A DNA stretch of 64,000 nt from Acaryochloris sp. CRU_2_0 (GCA_012034865.1 JAAUOM010000002.1:1-64000), one strand, 5' to 3'; shown: positions 48,154 through 56,482, counted from the first letter of the stretch. Notes: generated by a model from the letters alone, not told the origin. Numbers and translations: made by a program.

Positions 48154-50076
48154 TCAAGGTGTTATGCCTGTGTATTGTAACCACAGCCCTAAAGAAACTG
48201 CTCTCCATACAGCATTTACCTCTGATACAGTAGCATCACCTGCCATAAAACGATGATATTTCTCCTGTAAAGCCAAAATATCTACATATTCTGCAAGAAT
48301 TTCTGGTTTTTCAAATAATACTAACTTCGTAGGATACTTATCATAGGTTTTGAAGCTATACTCAAAACCAGGATGCATATTTGCCTTATCAGGTCGCCAT
48401 TGTAATGATTTAGGTAAAATGCCGTCCATGGCGTTACGCATCACCCACCGCCCCCAACCCTGATTTAATTTCTGATGGGCGGGTAGGGCTAGGCAAAACT
48501 CTATAAGGCGTTTGTCAAAGAAAGGAAACCGCAGATCAACAGCCAATGCTCCTCCTGCTGGATCGAGCAGATCAAACATGGAAGAGTGAATATTGGCCAT
48601 CAACAATCGATAATGATTTTCTCTTTCTGTAAGCGGGGGGAGCCGTTGGAGGTTTTGCAATTTTTCTTGTAGGCCAATCCGTTGAACAAAAGCAGGTTGG
48701 AGTGGCATATCCAATAGATCGATATGGTTGGCTTCTGATGGAGGGGCATCAGGGGTCAATTTTATGGCTTTGATCGGTTGAATGAGAGGAGCGAAGGTGG
48801 GGTGAAGTCCATATCTCCATATCCAGCGCAGCAGCACTTTTGGCCAAGGTAACTGATATCGTTGGCCATAGGCTCTGGTTTCCATCGCTAGGGTCAACCA
48901 ACGACCCGCTTGCGCTAATTCTCGCAGGTATTCATTGCCGTGGGAGACAGTGGTATCGCCATCCCAGCCATCCAAAATAACCCGAACGTCATGCTGTTGG
49001 GCAATCTTATATAATCCCCAATTGAGGCGGAAATTTCCGGCCAGTAGAGCTGCATCCCGATGCCATAGAACCTTTTGATAGTCCGTCAACGGTCCTAGTT
49101 GGTCTCCTTGCAAGAGGTGGGATTCATAATTGCCCTGGGCTAAGACGGCCTCTTGGTACGCTCGTTCATCGGAAGCCAGAATCTGATCAAACCGGGCTGA
49201 GAAGGTGTGTAAAGGCTGATGGGGAGAATGCTGGTCGAGAAGCTGGCGAGCGACACACGTAATAGCTGAGGAGTCTAAACCGCCACTGAGCATGGAACCA
49301 ACCGGGAAGGCACTGCGTAAACGACATCGGACTGCCTCAGTAAAGAGTTCTAAAAACTGATCAGCATAATCTTGGTTGGAGCTGAGTTTGAGTTCTTGAG
49401 GATTGGCGTCTAGTTCCCAGTAAGGGCGCAAAGACAATCCAGCAGCATTAATGCGTAAACAATGGGCGGGGGGCAGTCGCAAGATACCTTGGTATAAGGT
49501 AATAGTTGGATCGTTATCCAGATTGGCGAGATGCTCGGCAACCCTAGCTTCATTCAGCCGTCGAGGCACTTGGGGAAGACTGAGGAGGGCTTTAATTTCA
49601 GTGGCAAAAACAAAATCATCCGCCGCGTAATAGTAATAAAAGGGCTTGACGCCAAAGGGGTCGCGTACGCAGAATAGCTGTTGCTGACGCTCATCCCAAA
49701 TAGCGAAAGAAAAATCACCCAGGAGTTGCTGGGGACAGGCTTCACCCCATTTTTCATAGGCCAATAGGATTAAATGACCATCCGAGAGTTGATCTACTGG
49801 GGCATGGGTCACTTCAAGGGTGGCAATCAGGGAGTCGCGATTATCCAAGCGGGCATCGGCGGTCAGGATTAGATCCCTTCTGGGGTTGATCAGGGGACAT
49901 TGCTCATACAAAGATTCTGGGGTTGTCCAGAGTAAACGACGACCCAGGCCAATGCAGTCTTGGCACCATGCGCCCAGGCCATCAGAGCCTCGATGGGCTA
50001 AGGTATCCAGCATTTTGCCCAGATGCTCTGGGTCGACTGGGGTATGCCACTGATAAATTCCGAGGATGGCGCTCAC
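48154..50076 (-). CDS. Lasso cyclase (asparagine synthase-like, McjC-type)
   Basis: 640 residues. The Ntn-hydrolase domain (LAHRGSDGLGAW, LLGDFSFAIWDERQQQLFCV, RDPFGVKPFYYY) is followed by the ATP-pyrophosphatase loop SGGLDSS at 264-270 and DGWDGDTTVSHG. The usual catalytic Cys2 is absent (MSAILGIYQW; residue 2 is Ser), so it cannot hydrolyse glutamine in the normal way. That fits the lasso cyclases, which adenylate the ring Asp/Glu side chain and use the core N-terminal amine as nucleophile. It is placed directly before the precursor and 85 bases after the oxygenase. Confidence 0.88.
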   Translation of the reverse strand: MSAILGIYQWHTPVDPEHLGKMLDTLAHRGSDGLGAWCQDCIGLGRRLLWTTPESLYEQCPLINPRRDLILTADARLDNRDSLIATLEVTHAPVDQLSDGHLILLAYEKWGEACPQQLLGDFSFAIWDERQQQLFCVRDPFGVKPFYYYYAADDFVFATEIKALLSLPQVPRRLNEARVAEHLANLDNDPTITLYQGILRLPPAHCLRINAAGLSLRPYWELDANPQELKLSSNQDYADQFLELFTEAVRCRLRSAFPVGSMLSGGLDSSAITCVARQLLDQHSPHQPLHTFSARFDQILASDERAYQEAVLAQGNYESHLLQGDQLGPLTDYQKVLWHRDAALLAGNFRLNWGLYKIAQQHDVRVILDGWDGDTTVSHGNEYLRELAQAGRWLTLAMETRAYGQRYQLPWPKVLLRWIWRYGLHPTFAPLIQPIKAIKLTPDAPPSEANHIDLLDMPLQPAFVQRIGLQEKLQNLQRLPPLTERENHYRLLMANIHSSMFDLLDPAGGALAVDLRFPFFDKRLIEFCLALPAHQKLNQGWGRWVMRNAMDGILPKSLQWRPDKANMHPGFEYSFKTYDKYPTKLVLFEKPEILAEYVDILALQEKYHRFMAGDATVSEVNAVWRAVSLGLWLQYTGITP

Positions 50077-50161
50077 AATGATTTGGGGCAGATTAAAAGG
50101 ACTAGATCAAAGATTTTTGGTGGGGTCGATCGCTCATTATCCCGCAGATACGTTGTCGTTT

Positions 50162-50806
50162 TCAGGTGTACCAACTGACTAGGGTATATCTTTCTCCAGC
50201 GGTTACTGCTTGGACTTCATGCCAAAGGTCGGAGCGAAAGGCAACGAGGAGACCGGGTTGTCCTGGAAAGGGAAACCCATGGGTTTGCCACTGGGATGGA
50301 TCAATGAGTCCATAGAAAACTAGAGAACCGCCACAATAGCATCTTGGCTGGGGATCTGGGGTTTGTTCATTCAAGAAAAGGATGACAGATATTTGCCGTT
50401 CCTGTAAAAAGGAAGGCGCATCGGATTGGAGAGTGCGATGACCGAAGGTCGGTCGGAGACCATCGCAATGTGCCCCAAAAAAACTGCCTTGGCTATAGCG
50501 ATAGAATAAGGGATTTTGGATCCCCGTCAACTCTAAATTGAAATGGCGGGCTAGAGTTGGTTGCAACTGACGTAATTGGGCGGTGATCCAATCCGTGGTT
50601 GTACTGGGAACTTGTAGTTGTTCTGTTTGTCGATGGTAGGGATCAACTTGAGCGGTCAGAATTTGCCGATCCTGTCTAGGCAAAACTAGCGCAGGCTGAC
50701 CGTCGGCTGTTTGGAGCTTTGTTAACAGGTCTATACAGGATCGGTGATCTAAAAAGTTAGGCTGAATAAATAAGCCCAACTGCCTAAATAAATCTAAACT
50801 CAGCAT
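50162..50806 (-). CDS. 2-oxoglutarate/Fe(II) dioxygenase, probable lasso-peptide hydroxylase
   Basis: 214 residues. A prolyl-4-hydroxylase-like fold: FFGAHCDGL gives the HxD iron ligands (His113, Asp115), LWHEVQAV the distal His196 and GERYTLVSWY the 2-oxoglutarate-binding Arg206. The whole facial triad is present. It sits between the leader peptidase and the cyclase genes with gaps of 9 and 85 bases. Such enzymes hydroxylate residues of RiPPs; candidate targets here are Asp30 or Asn28 of the ring and the Pro residues (32, 36, 41) of the tail. Target is inferred. Confidence 0.85.
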   Translation of the reverse strand: MLSLDLFRQLGLFIQPNFLDHRSCIDLLTKLQTADGQPALVLPRQDRQILTAQVDPYHRQTEQLQVPSTTTDWITAQLRQLQPTLARHFNLELTGIQNPLFYRYSQGSFFGAHCDGLRPTFGHRTLQSDAPSFLQERQISVILFLNEQTPDPQPRCYCGGSLVFYGLIDPSQWQTHGFPFPGQPGLLVAFRSDLWHEVQAVTAGERYTLVSWYT

Positions 50807-50815
50807 GATTCAGGA

Positions 50816-51277
50816 TCAGTTTAAGGCGGGCATGGGTGTAAATCGAGACAGATCTTCGACTTGGCCCATGACGACTTTGCCTTCCAATTCAACCCAGGCA
50901 TGGGCTTCTAGCTGATCTAAGGTTGTTTTGGCAACCCCAATCCGCAGTTGCGGGTCATAATTGTGACGACGCAGCAATAGCTGAGTAATTAAGGCGCGTG
51001 CCAGACATTTGACCTGACCGGGCATATAGCGACTACTAATATTGACCGCCCAAATAATCTCACCGACCTTTCTGGGGTGGGCGGGATGGGCTGGTGAGGA
51101 GGGGGTAGGGTCAGGGGACTGACCAATGTTATCCAACCCTCTCAGTAAGGTTTGAAAGGGCAACAACCATAGACCCAGCCGGATGCCGATTAGGAGTAGA
51201 AAGGTTTGGATGAGGGCGTTGCGATCGCAATTCCTTAACCGGAAAAACTTAAGTACTCGCCTCATCTTTAATCTCAA
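50816..51277 (-). CDS. Lasso leader peptidase B2 (transglutaminase-like cysteine protease)
   Basis: About 153 residues from ATG 51277; an alternative ATG at 51265 is equally possible. A hydrophobic N-terminal helix (TFLLLIGIRLGLWLLP) is followed by a Pro-rich linker and the catalytic core: Cys91 in GQVKCLARALITQLLLRRHN, His126 in LEAHAWVELEGKVVMGQ and Asp142. This is the Transglut_core3/McjB C-terminal domain, which removes the leader with help from B1. It overlaps the B1 gene end. Confidence 0.87.
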   Translation of the reverse strand: MRLKMRRVLKFFRLRNCDRNALIQTFLLLIGIRLGLWLLPFQTLLRGLDNIGQSPDPTPSSPAHPAHPRKVGEIIWAVNISSRYMPGQVKCLARALITQLLLRRHNYDPQLRIGVAKTTLDQLEAHAWVELEGKVVMGQVEDLSRFTPMPALN

Positions 51278-51551
51278 TCAATTCTGATTCAGCTAATTCT
51301 TGCAAGAGACTCAGCACATCCTGTTCGCACTGCTCTGCCGCTACCTCATACTCCTGTAAGATCGCATCACAAATATCATGGACTGAACGCGGCTCCTGAA
51401 GCAAATTCCAAATGCTTGTACCAACTTCATTTAAGCCAAAATACATCCCTGTTTTCAGGTTGAGGATAACAGACTCACCCGCTAAATCAGACGAAACTTG
51501 TTCGGGGGTAGCAACAACAGTGGTCTGTTTAGAAATTGTTGTTGTAATCAA
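51249..51551 (-). CDS. PqqD-like RiPP recognition element (lasso B1)
   Basis: About 100 residues from TTG 51551 (SD GAGAGGAGAG ten bases upstream); an upstream TTG at 51578 is possible but lies in front of the SD. VVATPEQVSSDLAGESVILN, LKTGMYFGLNEVGTSIWNLL and EYEVAAEQCEQDVLSLLQEL are standard PqqD-like/RRE features: a small winged-helix domain that binds the Tyr/Pro/Leu leader motif and hands the precursor to B2. First gene of the lasso operon. Confidence 0.87.
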   Translation of the reverse strand: MITTTISKQTTVVATPEQVSSDLAGESVILNLKTGMYFGLNEVGTSIWNLLQEPRSVHDICDAILQEYEVAAEQCEQDVLSLLQELAESELIEIKDEAST

Positions 51552-51859
51552 CGATGTAGCTCTCCTCTCAAGGGTCAATACTCAAAAACGGTCAATTTTA
51601 AACTCAATTTTTCAAAGCTAGCACAGATTTTCTCTATTCTGTACAGGGATAAAAATATCTTTTAATGCAAAATCCAAAATTCTTCCAGACATCAACCTAA
51701 AATCTCCACGGCTGCCATCAAGCGGTCTGAACAAATGGTCGCCATCCCTAGATAAAGTGATCCAGATCTCCAGGAACTTCTACCCACATCACGCCGACGA
51801 TCTAAGAAACCCCTCATACTCAATTGAGTGGGTTGGGAGATAGAAGGACGGAGTTGGTT

Positions 51860-52033
51860 ATGGATACGTTGCAACAACAACTTATTTTAATGTCTCATGC
51901 GATAGCCATCACCCTTGCTTTGCCTTTTTTCAGCCTAGCCATTCAAGGATTCAATGGCACACCCTCCTCACCCTCCTCAGTCATATACCCCAGCCAGTAC
52001 CTCAAAGAGCAAGTGATGCCCTGGCTAAGTTAA
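51860..52033 (+). CDS. Possible small membrane protein divergent from the lasso operon
   Basis: 57 residues from ATG 51860 with GGAG about seven bases upstream. MDTLQQQLILMSHAIAITLA then LPFFSLAIQ is one hydrophobic helix, with a short polar C-terminus. It lies in the 51579-52134 gap, divergent from the lasso operon. It could be a real small membrane protein or a chance frame; the rest of that gap contains the lasso promoter region and the palindromic repeat at 52078. Confidence 0.35.
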   Translation: MDTLQQQLILMSHAIAITLALPFFSLAIQGFNGTPSSPSSVIYPSQYLKEQVMPWLS

Positions 52034-52077
52034 GGCGATTTCTAGGTTAGAAATTGCTCAGATCAATTATTAACCTT

Positions 52078-52109
52078 CGGTAGGGGTGAATAGCTGTTCG
52101 TCCCTACCG
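52078..52109. repeat. Palindromic REP-like element
   Basis: CGGTAGGG and CCCTACCG form perfect 8-bp arms around TGAATAGCTGTTC, whose centre can also pair (GAATAG/CTGTTC). The consensus GTAGGGGCGAAyrGCCrTTCGCCCCTAC is a frequent interspersed palindrome in cyanobacterial genomes. It lies between a convergent pair (small ORF at 51860 and SLH gene at 52135) and may act as a bidirectional terminator. Confidence 0.7.
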
Positions 52110-52134
52110 TGGTAAAAATTTTCGCAGAAATCAC

Positions 52135-53403
52135 CTAAGAAGATCCTGTGGTTTGTTGTTCAGCCTGGAGAACATCTTTAGCAGAATATCCTTCCCCCGC
52201 TACCCCAATGAACCAAAGGCTCGCCGCCGCTTCTGCCCGTGTCACTGGTTTTTGCGGTTGAAACAACAAAGCAGAACCTAAGAGCCGCCGAATATTAGCA
52301 AGCTCACCATTCCTGTGATCGGCAAAAATTGCAGATAGTGCCGGGGCAGAAATTCGGTTTGTGTCCTTAAAGCCCCAAACTTCTTGGACTTTGGCAGCCG
52401 TTGTCGAAGACAAAATCTTGCGAAAATCAACGGGGACTTTCCAGCGCAGCAGGGTCTCTCTGGTTAAGGGACGATTAGGTTGAAACGCAGTCTGATCGGC
52501 GTCTCCAGACAGAGGACTTGGAATAAAGCCTGCTTCGGCCAAGCCTTGAATATAAGGAAAGTTGGGATTAGAACTGGGAACATCCGTAAAGGCGGGTTTT
52601 TGACTGAGAGAGGCCAGCCGAATTTGTCGGGTAGGGCGATCGCGATAAAGTCTATTATTGACTTCCACCAGCCAACGGGCAAATGTACCGCGTTGAATAA
52701 GTTGATTGGGATCCTCGACCTCTAGAACCCCAATCTGCTGTAAGTCATTGATATAGGGTTTCAGATCTGCTGGAACCTGGCTGAGCGGATCATTTGATCC
52801 CTCTTGCTTACTAGAAGCCTCCTGGGTAGGGTCGAGGGGACCCACAAACTCCGGGTTACCAGGCTGGGGAGTCGTTTGCGGAGTGGATGCAACCTGCCCT
52901 TGGGAATAGTCAATGAAAAAGACCGTCATCGGTACCCGCGCCCCTTCTGCCGAACTACCTGGTTGGCTAGGGACGAAGGTAGCAGCCGCTGGAATCGTCA
53001 CTTGGACATGGAGAGCGTCACGCTGAGCAATGAGAATGAGTTGTTGCTGACTCAATTTGCGGCCCGTGAGCTGCCATTGATCCTTTTGCAATTGGTCTGT
53101 GTAGTATCGCTGTAGGGTTTGACTACTATCTCCAGTCGCCCATCGAGTTCGCTGAGTTGACCGTTGTCCCGCTGAGGAAGACGCAACAATAGCATTACCA
53201 GGTTGTACTCCTTGCAGAATCGCGTTGGGATAATTGAGATCCGTAGGGAAATCCTTGGGCAATTGGGGTGAGTTTCCCCATTGGCTAGCTTGAGGATCAG
53301 CCGAAAAAGCCTGTTGAACAGCGTCTCTGCTACAGCCTGTTAGGGGCATTAACACAGCTATGAATAATCCTAAGCCTAGGACAACCTTGGGGGATACCAT
53401 CAA
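52135..53403 (-). CDS. S-layer-homology (SLH) domain lipoprotein
   Basis: 422 residues. The signal peptide ends in the lipobox LMPLTGC, so it is lipid-anchored. A middle domain (LQRYYTDQLQKDQWQLTGRK, LVQVTIP-like sequence) resembles DUF-type lipoprotein modules, followed by Pro/Gln linkers. The C-terminal half has SLH-like repeats (LKPYINDLQQIGVLEVEDPN, RGTFARWLVEVNNRLY, FAWIQGLAEAGFI-like segments, KPVTRAEAAASLWFIG). It may tie the outer membrane to peptidoglycan or a surface layer, as cyanobacterial SLH proteins do. Confidence 0.82.
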   Translation of the reverse strand: MMVSPKVVLGLGLFIAVLMPLTGCSRDAVQQAFSADPQASQWGNSPQLPKDFPTDLNYPNAILQGVQPGNAIVASSSAGQRSTQRTRWATGDSSQTLQRYYTDQLQKDQWQLTGRKLSQQQLILIAQRDALHVQVTIPAAATFVPSQPGSSAEGARVPMTVFFIDYSQGQVASTPQTTPQPGNPEFVGPLDPTQEASSKQEGSNDPLSQVPADLKPYINDLQQIGVLEVEDPNQLIQRGTFARWLVEVNNRLYRDRPTRQIRLASLSQKPAFTDVPSSNPNFPYIQGLAEAGFIPSPLSGDADQTAFQPNRPLTRETLLRWKVPVDFRKILSSTTAAKVQEVWGFKDTNRISAPALSAIFADHRNGELANIRRLLGSALLFQPQKPVTRAEAAASLWFIGVAGEGYSAKDVLQAEQQTTGSS

Positions 53404-53760
53404 TGTTGATTTTGTCTAAACATCCATTCCTAATCTAGCGTGCTGGGTTATCGCCCATAGAGGAAATCACTTATTCTAGAGAGCGATTTTCTAAGGCTTG
53501 AGTCTACTGCTATAGAAGTCTTAATAGCAGCAGGCTCACCGATTTTCATATCAATCCCTGAATCAATGCAGACAATCAATTCTCAGCCTGCCATGTAAAC
53601 CAAATAGTGACGTTCTAAATTGAATAAGCTATCTTGGATGAGAAGATTTCTTCATCGGTTGTTTTTGAGATTAGGCGCGGGGAAATGCAAAATTATCTCT
53701 TAATATCCCAAACATTGGTTAAATGAACTAGAGAGTTTTGGGTTTTTGGATGTTTTGCTG

Positions 53761-53950
53761 TCACTCAAAACAATCATATATGGCTAGATAGCTATTCTCC
53801 AGATCATACGGTTGTTTGTCTGGGGTGGGTTTGACTGTGTTTTCCATATCTTTCCAAGCTTGAATATTGCCCTCGTAGTCCGTCAGGATAGAGTTGAGGA
53901 GTCTTTCAAATCTACAAAACCTGTTTTTGAGATGTTCTATATAGGTTAGT
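53761..53950 (-). pseudogene. Coding fragment without a start
   Basis: The minus-strand frame from about 53950 down to TGA 53763-53761 reads IEHLKNRFCRFERLLNSILT, then DYEGNIQAWKDMENTVKPTP and YDLENSYLAIYDCFE: protein-like in composition, with no stop for about 60 codons, yet with no ATG, GTG or TTG at its 5' end. The palindrome at 53951-53975 lies exactly at its upstream edge. Possibly a remnant of a longer gene truncated by an element. No family recognised. Confidence 0.35.
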
Positions 53951-53975
53951 AACCTTCAAAACTGTTTTGAAGGTT
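53951..53975. repeat. Perfect 25-bp palindrome
   Basis: AACCTTCAAAAC, one central T, GTTTTGAAGGTT: 12-bp perfect arms. A hairpin with a minimal loop would have about 11 pairs. It has no T tract after it on the plus strand, so it could be a protein-binding site, an element end or part of a structured leader together with the hairpin at 53988. Confidence 0.75.
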
Positions 53976-53987
53976 TTCTAGAGGGGT

Positions 53988-54009
53988 AAGGAGAAATTTT
54001 CTCCTTTTT
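53988..54009 (+). terminator. Intrinsic terminator-like hairpin
   Basis: AAGGAGAAA and TTTCTCCTT (about 9-bp arms around one T), followed directly by TTTCTTTT. The U-rich tail is on the plus strand, but there is no plus-strand gene upstream within this gap. It lies 60 bases before the ATG at 54069, so it may be a leader attenuator, or the end of an unannotated plus-strand RNA. Confidence 0.45.
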
Positions 54010-54068
54010 CTTTTGGCCTTTTGCTCTAGAGGTGTGGGGGGAAATTACCGCATCGTAGGAGAAGCTCT

Positions 54069-54314
54069 ATGGATTGTTCGGTCTGCTTGACCAATCGTGA
54101 TATTGATAACATCATTGCTGTCTTGTATTTACAAACTCATTTAGAAGATGAAATTGCCCTCAATCTCATTGACAAACTGCATCATGAATTGGATCGTTGT
54201 ATTGATAAACACAGTGCCGAACCCATCCATCGTTCCGATGAATATTTACAAATTAGACAAAACCTGACTCGGCAACTCTACTTTCAAAATCGACCCTATC
54301 GATCAGGGGGTTGA
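54069..54314 (+). CDS. Small hypothetical protein upstream of tmk
   Basis: 81 residues. MDCSVCLTNRDIDNIIAVLY, LQTHLEDEIALNLIDKLHHE and SDEYLQIRQNLTRQLYFQNR: soluble, helical, charged. The N-terminal CSVC pair could bind metal or form a disulphide. It lies 38 bases upstream of tmk, probably in the same transcript. No family recognised. Confidence 0.6.
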   Translation: MDCSVCLTNRDIDNIIAVLYLQTHLEDEIALNLIDKLHHELDRCIDKHSAEPIHRSDEYLQIRQNLTRQLYFQNRPYRSGG

Positions 54315-54352
54315 GGTGTCAAAGTAGAAAGTATGACTTTTACGAGTAATCT

Positions 54353-55048
54353 ATGTTGGGTAAATTGATTGTTTGTGAAGGGGGCGAAGGAGCGGGAAAA
54401 ACCACACAACTCAAGCTGCTCCAGGATTGGTTGGCACGAAGTGGATGGCTAGCGCGAATCAATACCTATGTACAAGCAGATTATCCCCCTGTGTTGATAA
54501 CCAGAGAACCGGGAGGAACGGTCTTAGGCCAAGGAATTCGCAAGTTACTTCTGGATGTGACGGCAACAGGGGATGAATCGATTGATGGACAAGCTGAACT
54601 GTTATTGTTTGCGGCTGATCGGGCTGAGCATGTGGCAAGTTGTCTACTTCCCCATTTGCAACAGGGGAGTTTAATATTATGCGATCGCTACACAGATTCC
54701 ACAATTGCCTATCAAGGCTATGGTCGGGGCTTAGATCTCAAGTTAATTCAGCAACTCAATCAAATCGCCACCCAAGGCTTAGAAAGTGACCTGACCTTGT
54801 GGCTCGATCTAGAGGTAGAAGTCGGACTCTCTAGAACCCGCCAGCGGCATCCCGATCCAGAGATCAGAGTGGATCGGATGGAAACCCACGAGATCCTGTT
54901 CCATCAACGCCTGCGAGAGGGATTCAAGGCATTAGCCCAGGAATACCCCGATCGCATTGTTCGCATTGATGCTGAGCACTCCGCAGCGGAGGTGGCGCTG
55001 CAAATTCAAGCTGTTCTCGCTCCGCTTTTAAAGGAATGGTATCCGTAG
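54353..55048 (+). CDS. tmk: Thymidylate kinase
   Basis: 231 residues. It phosphorylates dTMP to dTDP. P-loop GGEGAGKTT at residues 10-18, VLITREPGGTVLGQGIRKLL (dTMP-binding DRE/TREPGGT), LFAADRAEHVASCLLPHLQQ, LILCDRYTDSTIAYQGYGRG (DRY motif) and VDRMETHEILFHQRLREGFK. A short insertion after helix 1 (INTYVQADYP) makes it slightly longer than E. coli Tmk. The 3' end overlaps holB by 13 bases, the common tmk-holB arrangement. Confidence 0.95.
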   Translation: MLGKLIVCEGGEGAGKTTQLKLLQDWLARSGWLARINTYVQADYPPVLITREPGGTVLGQGIRKLLLDVTATGDESIDGQAELLLFAADRAEHVASCLLPHLQQGSLILCDRYTDSTIAYQGYGRGLDLKLIQQLNQIATQGLESDLTLWLDLEVEVGLSRTRQRHPDPEIRVDRMETHEILFHQRLREGFKALAQEYPDRIVRIDAEHSAAEVALQIQAVLAPLLKEWYP

Positions 55049-55989
55049 CGTTTAAGGATATTGTCGGCCAAAGGATGGCGGTCGAGTATTTAACCCGCGC
55101 GATCGCCACTCACCAGATTGCCCCTGCCTACCTCTTTGCCGGACCTGCAGGGGTGGGACGACGCTTAGTGGCTCAGCAATTTGTGAGTGTCCTGTTGACT
55201 ACCGCTACAACCTCCGACCGCACCCTAGAAAATCACCCTGACAGCCTGTGGATTGAGCCAACCTATTTGCATAAAAACAAGCTGATGACGGCAGCGCAAA
55301 TGCAGACTGAAGGGATACCGCTGCCGAAAAGCCATCCCCAGATCCGCCTGGCCCAAATTCGAGACATGATCCAATTCCTTGGCCAAACACCCCTAGAAGC
55401 CTCCCGGTTAGTGGTGGTCATTGATGGAGCCGAAACAATGGCAGAAGCCGCAGCCAATGCCTTGCTCAAAAGTTTGGAAGAACCGGGTAATGCCACTTTA
55501 ATCTTGATTGCTTCTAGTGGGGATGCTCTCATGCCGACTTTGGTCTCCCGTTGTCAGTGTCTTCCCTTTCGTCCGCTCCTGCCCCAGGAACTGCACCAGG
55601 TTCTCCATCAAGTGGGTCAGGCTAAGATTTTAAGGCATCCTCAGATTTTAGAGATGGCCCAGGGCAGTCCAGGAGCTGCGATCGCCCATTGGCAGCACCA
55701 ACAATCTATTCCCCTCGACCTGTTGCAAGTGGATTTACCCCAACTCCATTCTCCCCAAGCCTGTCTGAGGCTAGCCCAATCCATCGATCAAGCCTTAGAT
55801 TTACCCTGCCAACTCTGGCTTCTGGATTATTATCAGCACCACTATTGGCGAACCTATGGGGATTCTACCTGGCTCCATCCCCTAGAAAAAGCCAAGCAGC
55901 AACTCCGTCACTATGCTCAACCCCGTTTGGTTTGGGAAGTGACCCTCCTCACCCTCGCCGAACAATTTGCAGAACGCAGCGGCAGTTAG
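55036..55989 (+). CDS. holB: DNA polymerase III delta' subunit
   Basis: 317 residues. An AAA+ clamp-loader subunit: FKDIVGQRMAVEYLTRAI, PAYLFAGPAGVGRRLVAQQF (a degenerate Walker A without the Lys, typical for delta'), LVVVIDGAETMAEAAANALL then KSLEEPGNATLILIASS and LVSRCQCLPFRPL (sensor region with SRC). It opens the beta clamp together with DnaX and HolA. Overlaps tmk by 13 bases, hence translational coupling. Confidence 0.92.
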   Translation: MVSVAFKDIVGQRMAVEYLTRAIATHQIAPAYLFAGPAGVGRRLVAQQFVSVLLTTATTSDRTLENHPDSLWIEPTYLHKNKLMTAAQMQTEGIPLPKSHPQIRLAQIRDMIQFLGQTPLEASRLVVVIDGAETMAEAAANALLKSLEEPGNATLILIASSGDALMPTLVSRCQCLPFRPLLPQELHQVLHQVGQAKILRHPQILEMAQGSPGAAIAHWQHQQSIPLDLLQVDLPQLHSPQACLRLAQSIDQALDLPCQLWLLDYYQHHYWRTYGDSTWLHPLEKAKQQLRHYAQPRLVWEVTLLTLAEQFAERSGS

Positions 55990-56096
55990 CTACTAGATAG
56001 GAAGCCCCGTACTGAGCAGATAGACCTGTTCCCAAACCAATACTAAAATATTGTCAGTTCTCAGCAGAAAAATGGGCAAATTAAGTGTGTGAGTGA

Positions 56097-56426
56097 ATTA
56101 TAGGATCGATACAGATTCGCAATCACTACCACTCTGATCACGGATTCATCTCTCCTGACACTTTCAGGAAGAAGTGCATTGGGGAAAAATGCAAATACTG
56201 CCAAATAATCATGACAGGCAGTAATGATGGCACACAGGTAACCTTAGACCACGTAATCAATAAAGCTCGACACCCAGAATTATTATTTGACTATAAGAAT
56301 TTAGAGGCTATTTGCAGAAGCTGCAACGCAAAGAAGGGTGACGATAACACTTTTGCGATTTCGCAGGTCGTTAAGCAGCGAGATCAGGAAGCAAGTGAAC
56401 ACCTAGCACAATTCTCAAAAATATAG
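56097..56426 (+). CDS. HNH endonuclease, start unclear
   Basis: The open frame runs from just after TGA 56094-56096 to 56426. The HNH core is complete: KCIGEKCKYCQ (first zinc knuckle), QVTLDHVINKARHPELLFDY (His in LDHV) and NLEAICRSCNAKKG (second knuckle). The only ATG in frame (56211) would remove the first knuckle, so translation probably begins at a rare ATT/ATA codon near 56097, or a start was lost. It lies next to the HigBA pair. Substrate and role unknown. Confidence 0.65.
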   Translation: MIGSIQIRNHYHSDHGFISPDTFRKKCIGEKCKYCQIIMTGSNDGTQVTLDHVINKARHPELLFDYKNLEAICRSCNAKKGDDNTFAISQVVKQRDQEASEHLAQFSKI

Positions 56427-56482
56427 CTTTCAGCCCTACAACCTCTTATTTCACGAATTGTTGTCATACCCTTTCTATTCCC

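Larger units (their letters stand above)
53404..54068. other. 665-base intergenic region with a degraded ORF and two palindromes
   Basis: No complete gene. It contains a startless minus-strand coding fragment (53761-53950), a 25-bp palindrome (53951-53975) and a terminator-like hairpin (53988-54009). 53404-53760 is featureless apart from the SLH gene promoter. The gap is unusually long for this window. Confidence 0.5.

Noticed and set aside
48008-48208. 66-codon minus-strand frame between cyclase and precursor
   Set aside because: It overlaps the end of the cyclase and the start of the precursor in another frame; no SD and no leader motif.
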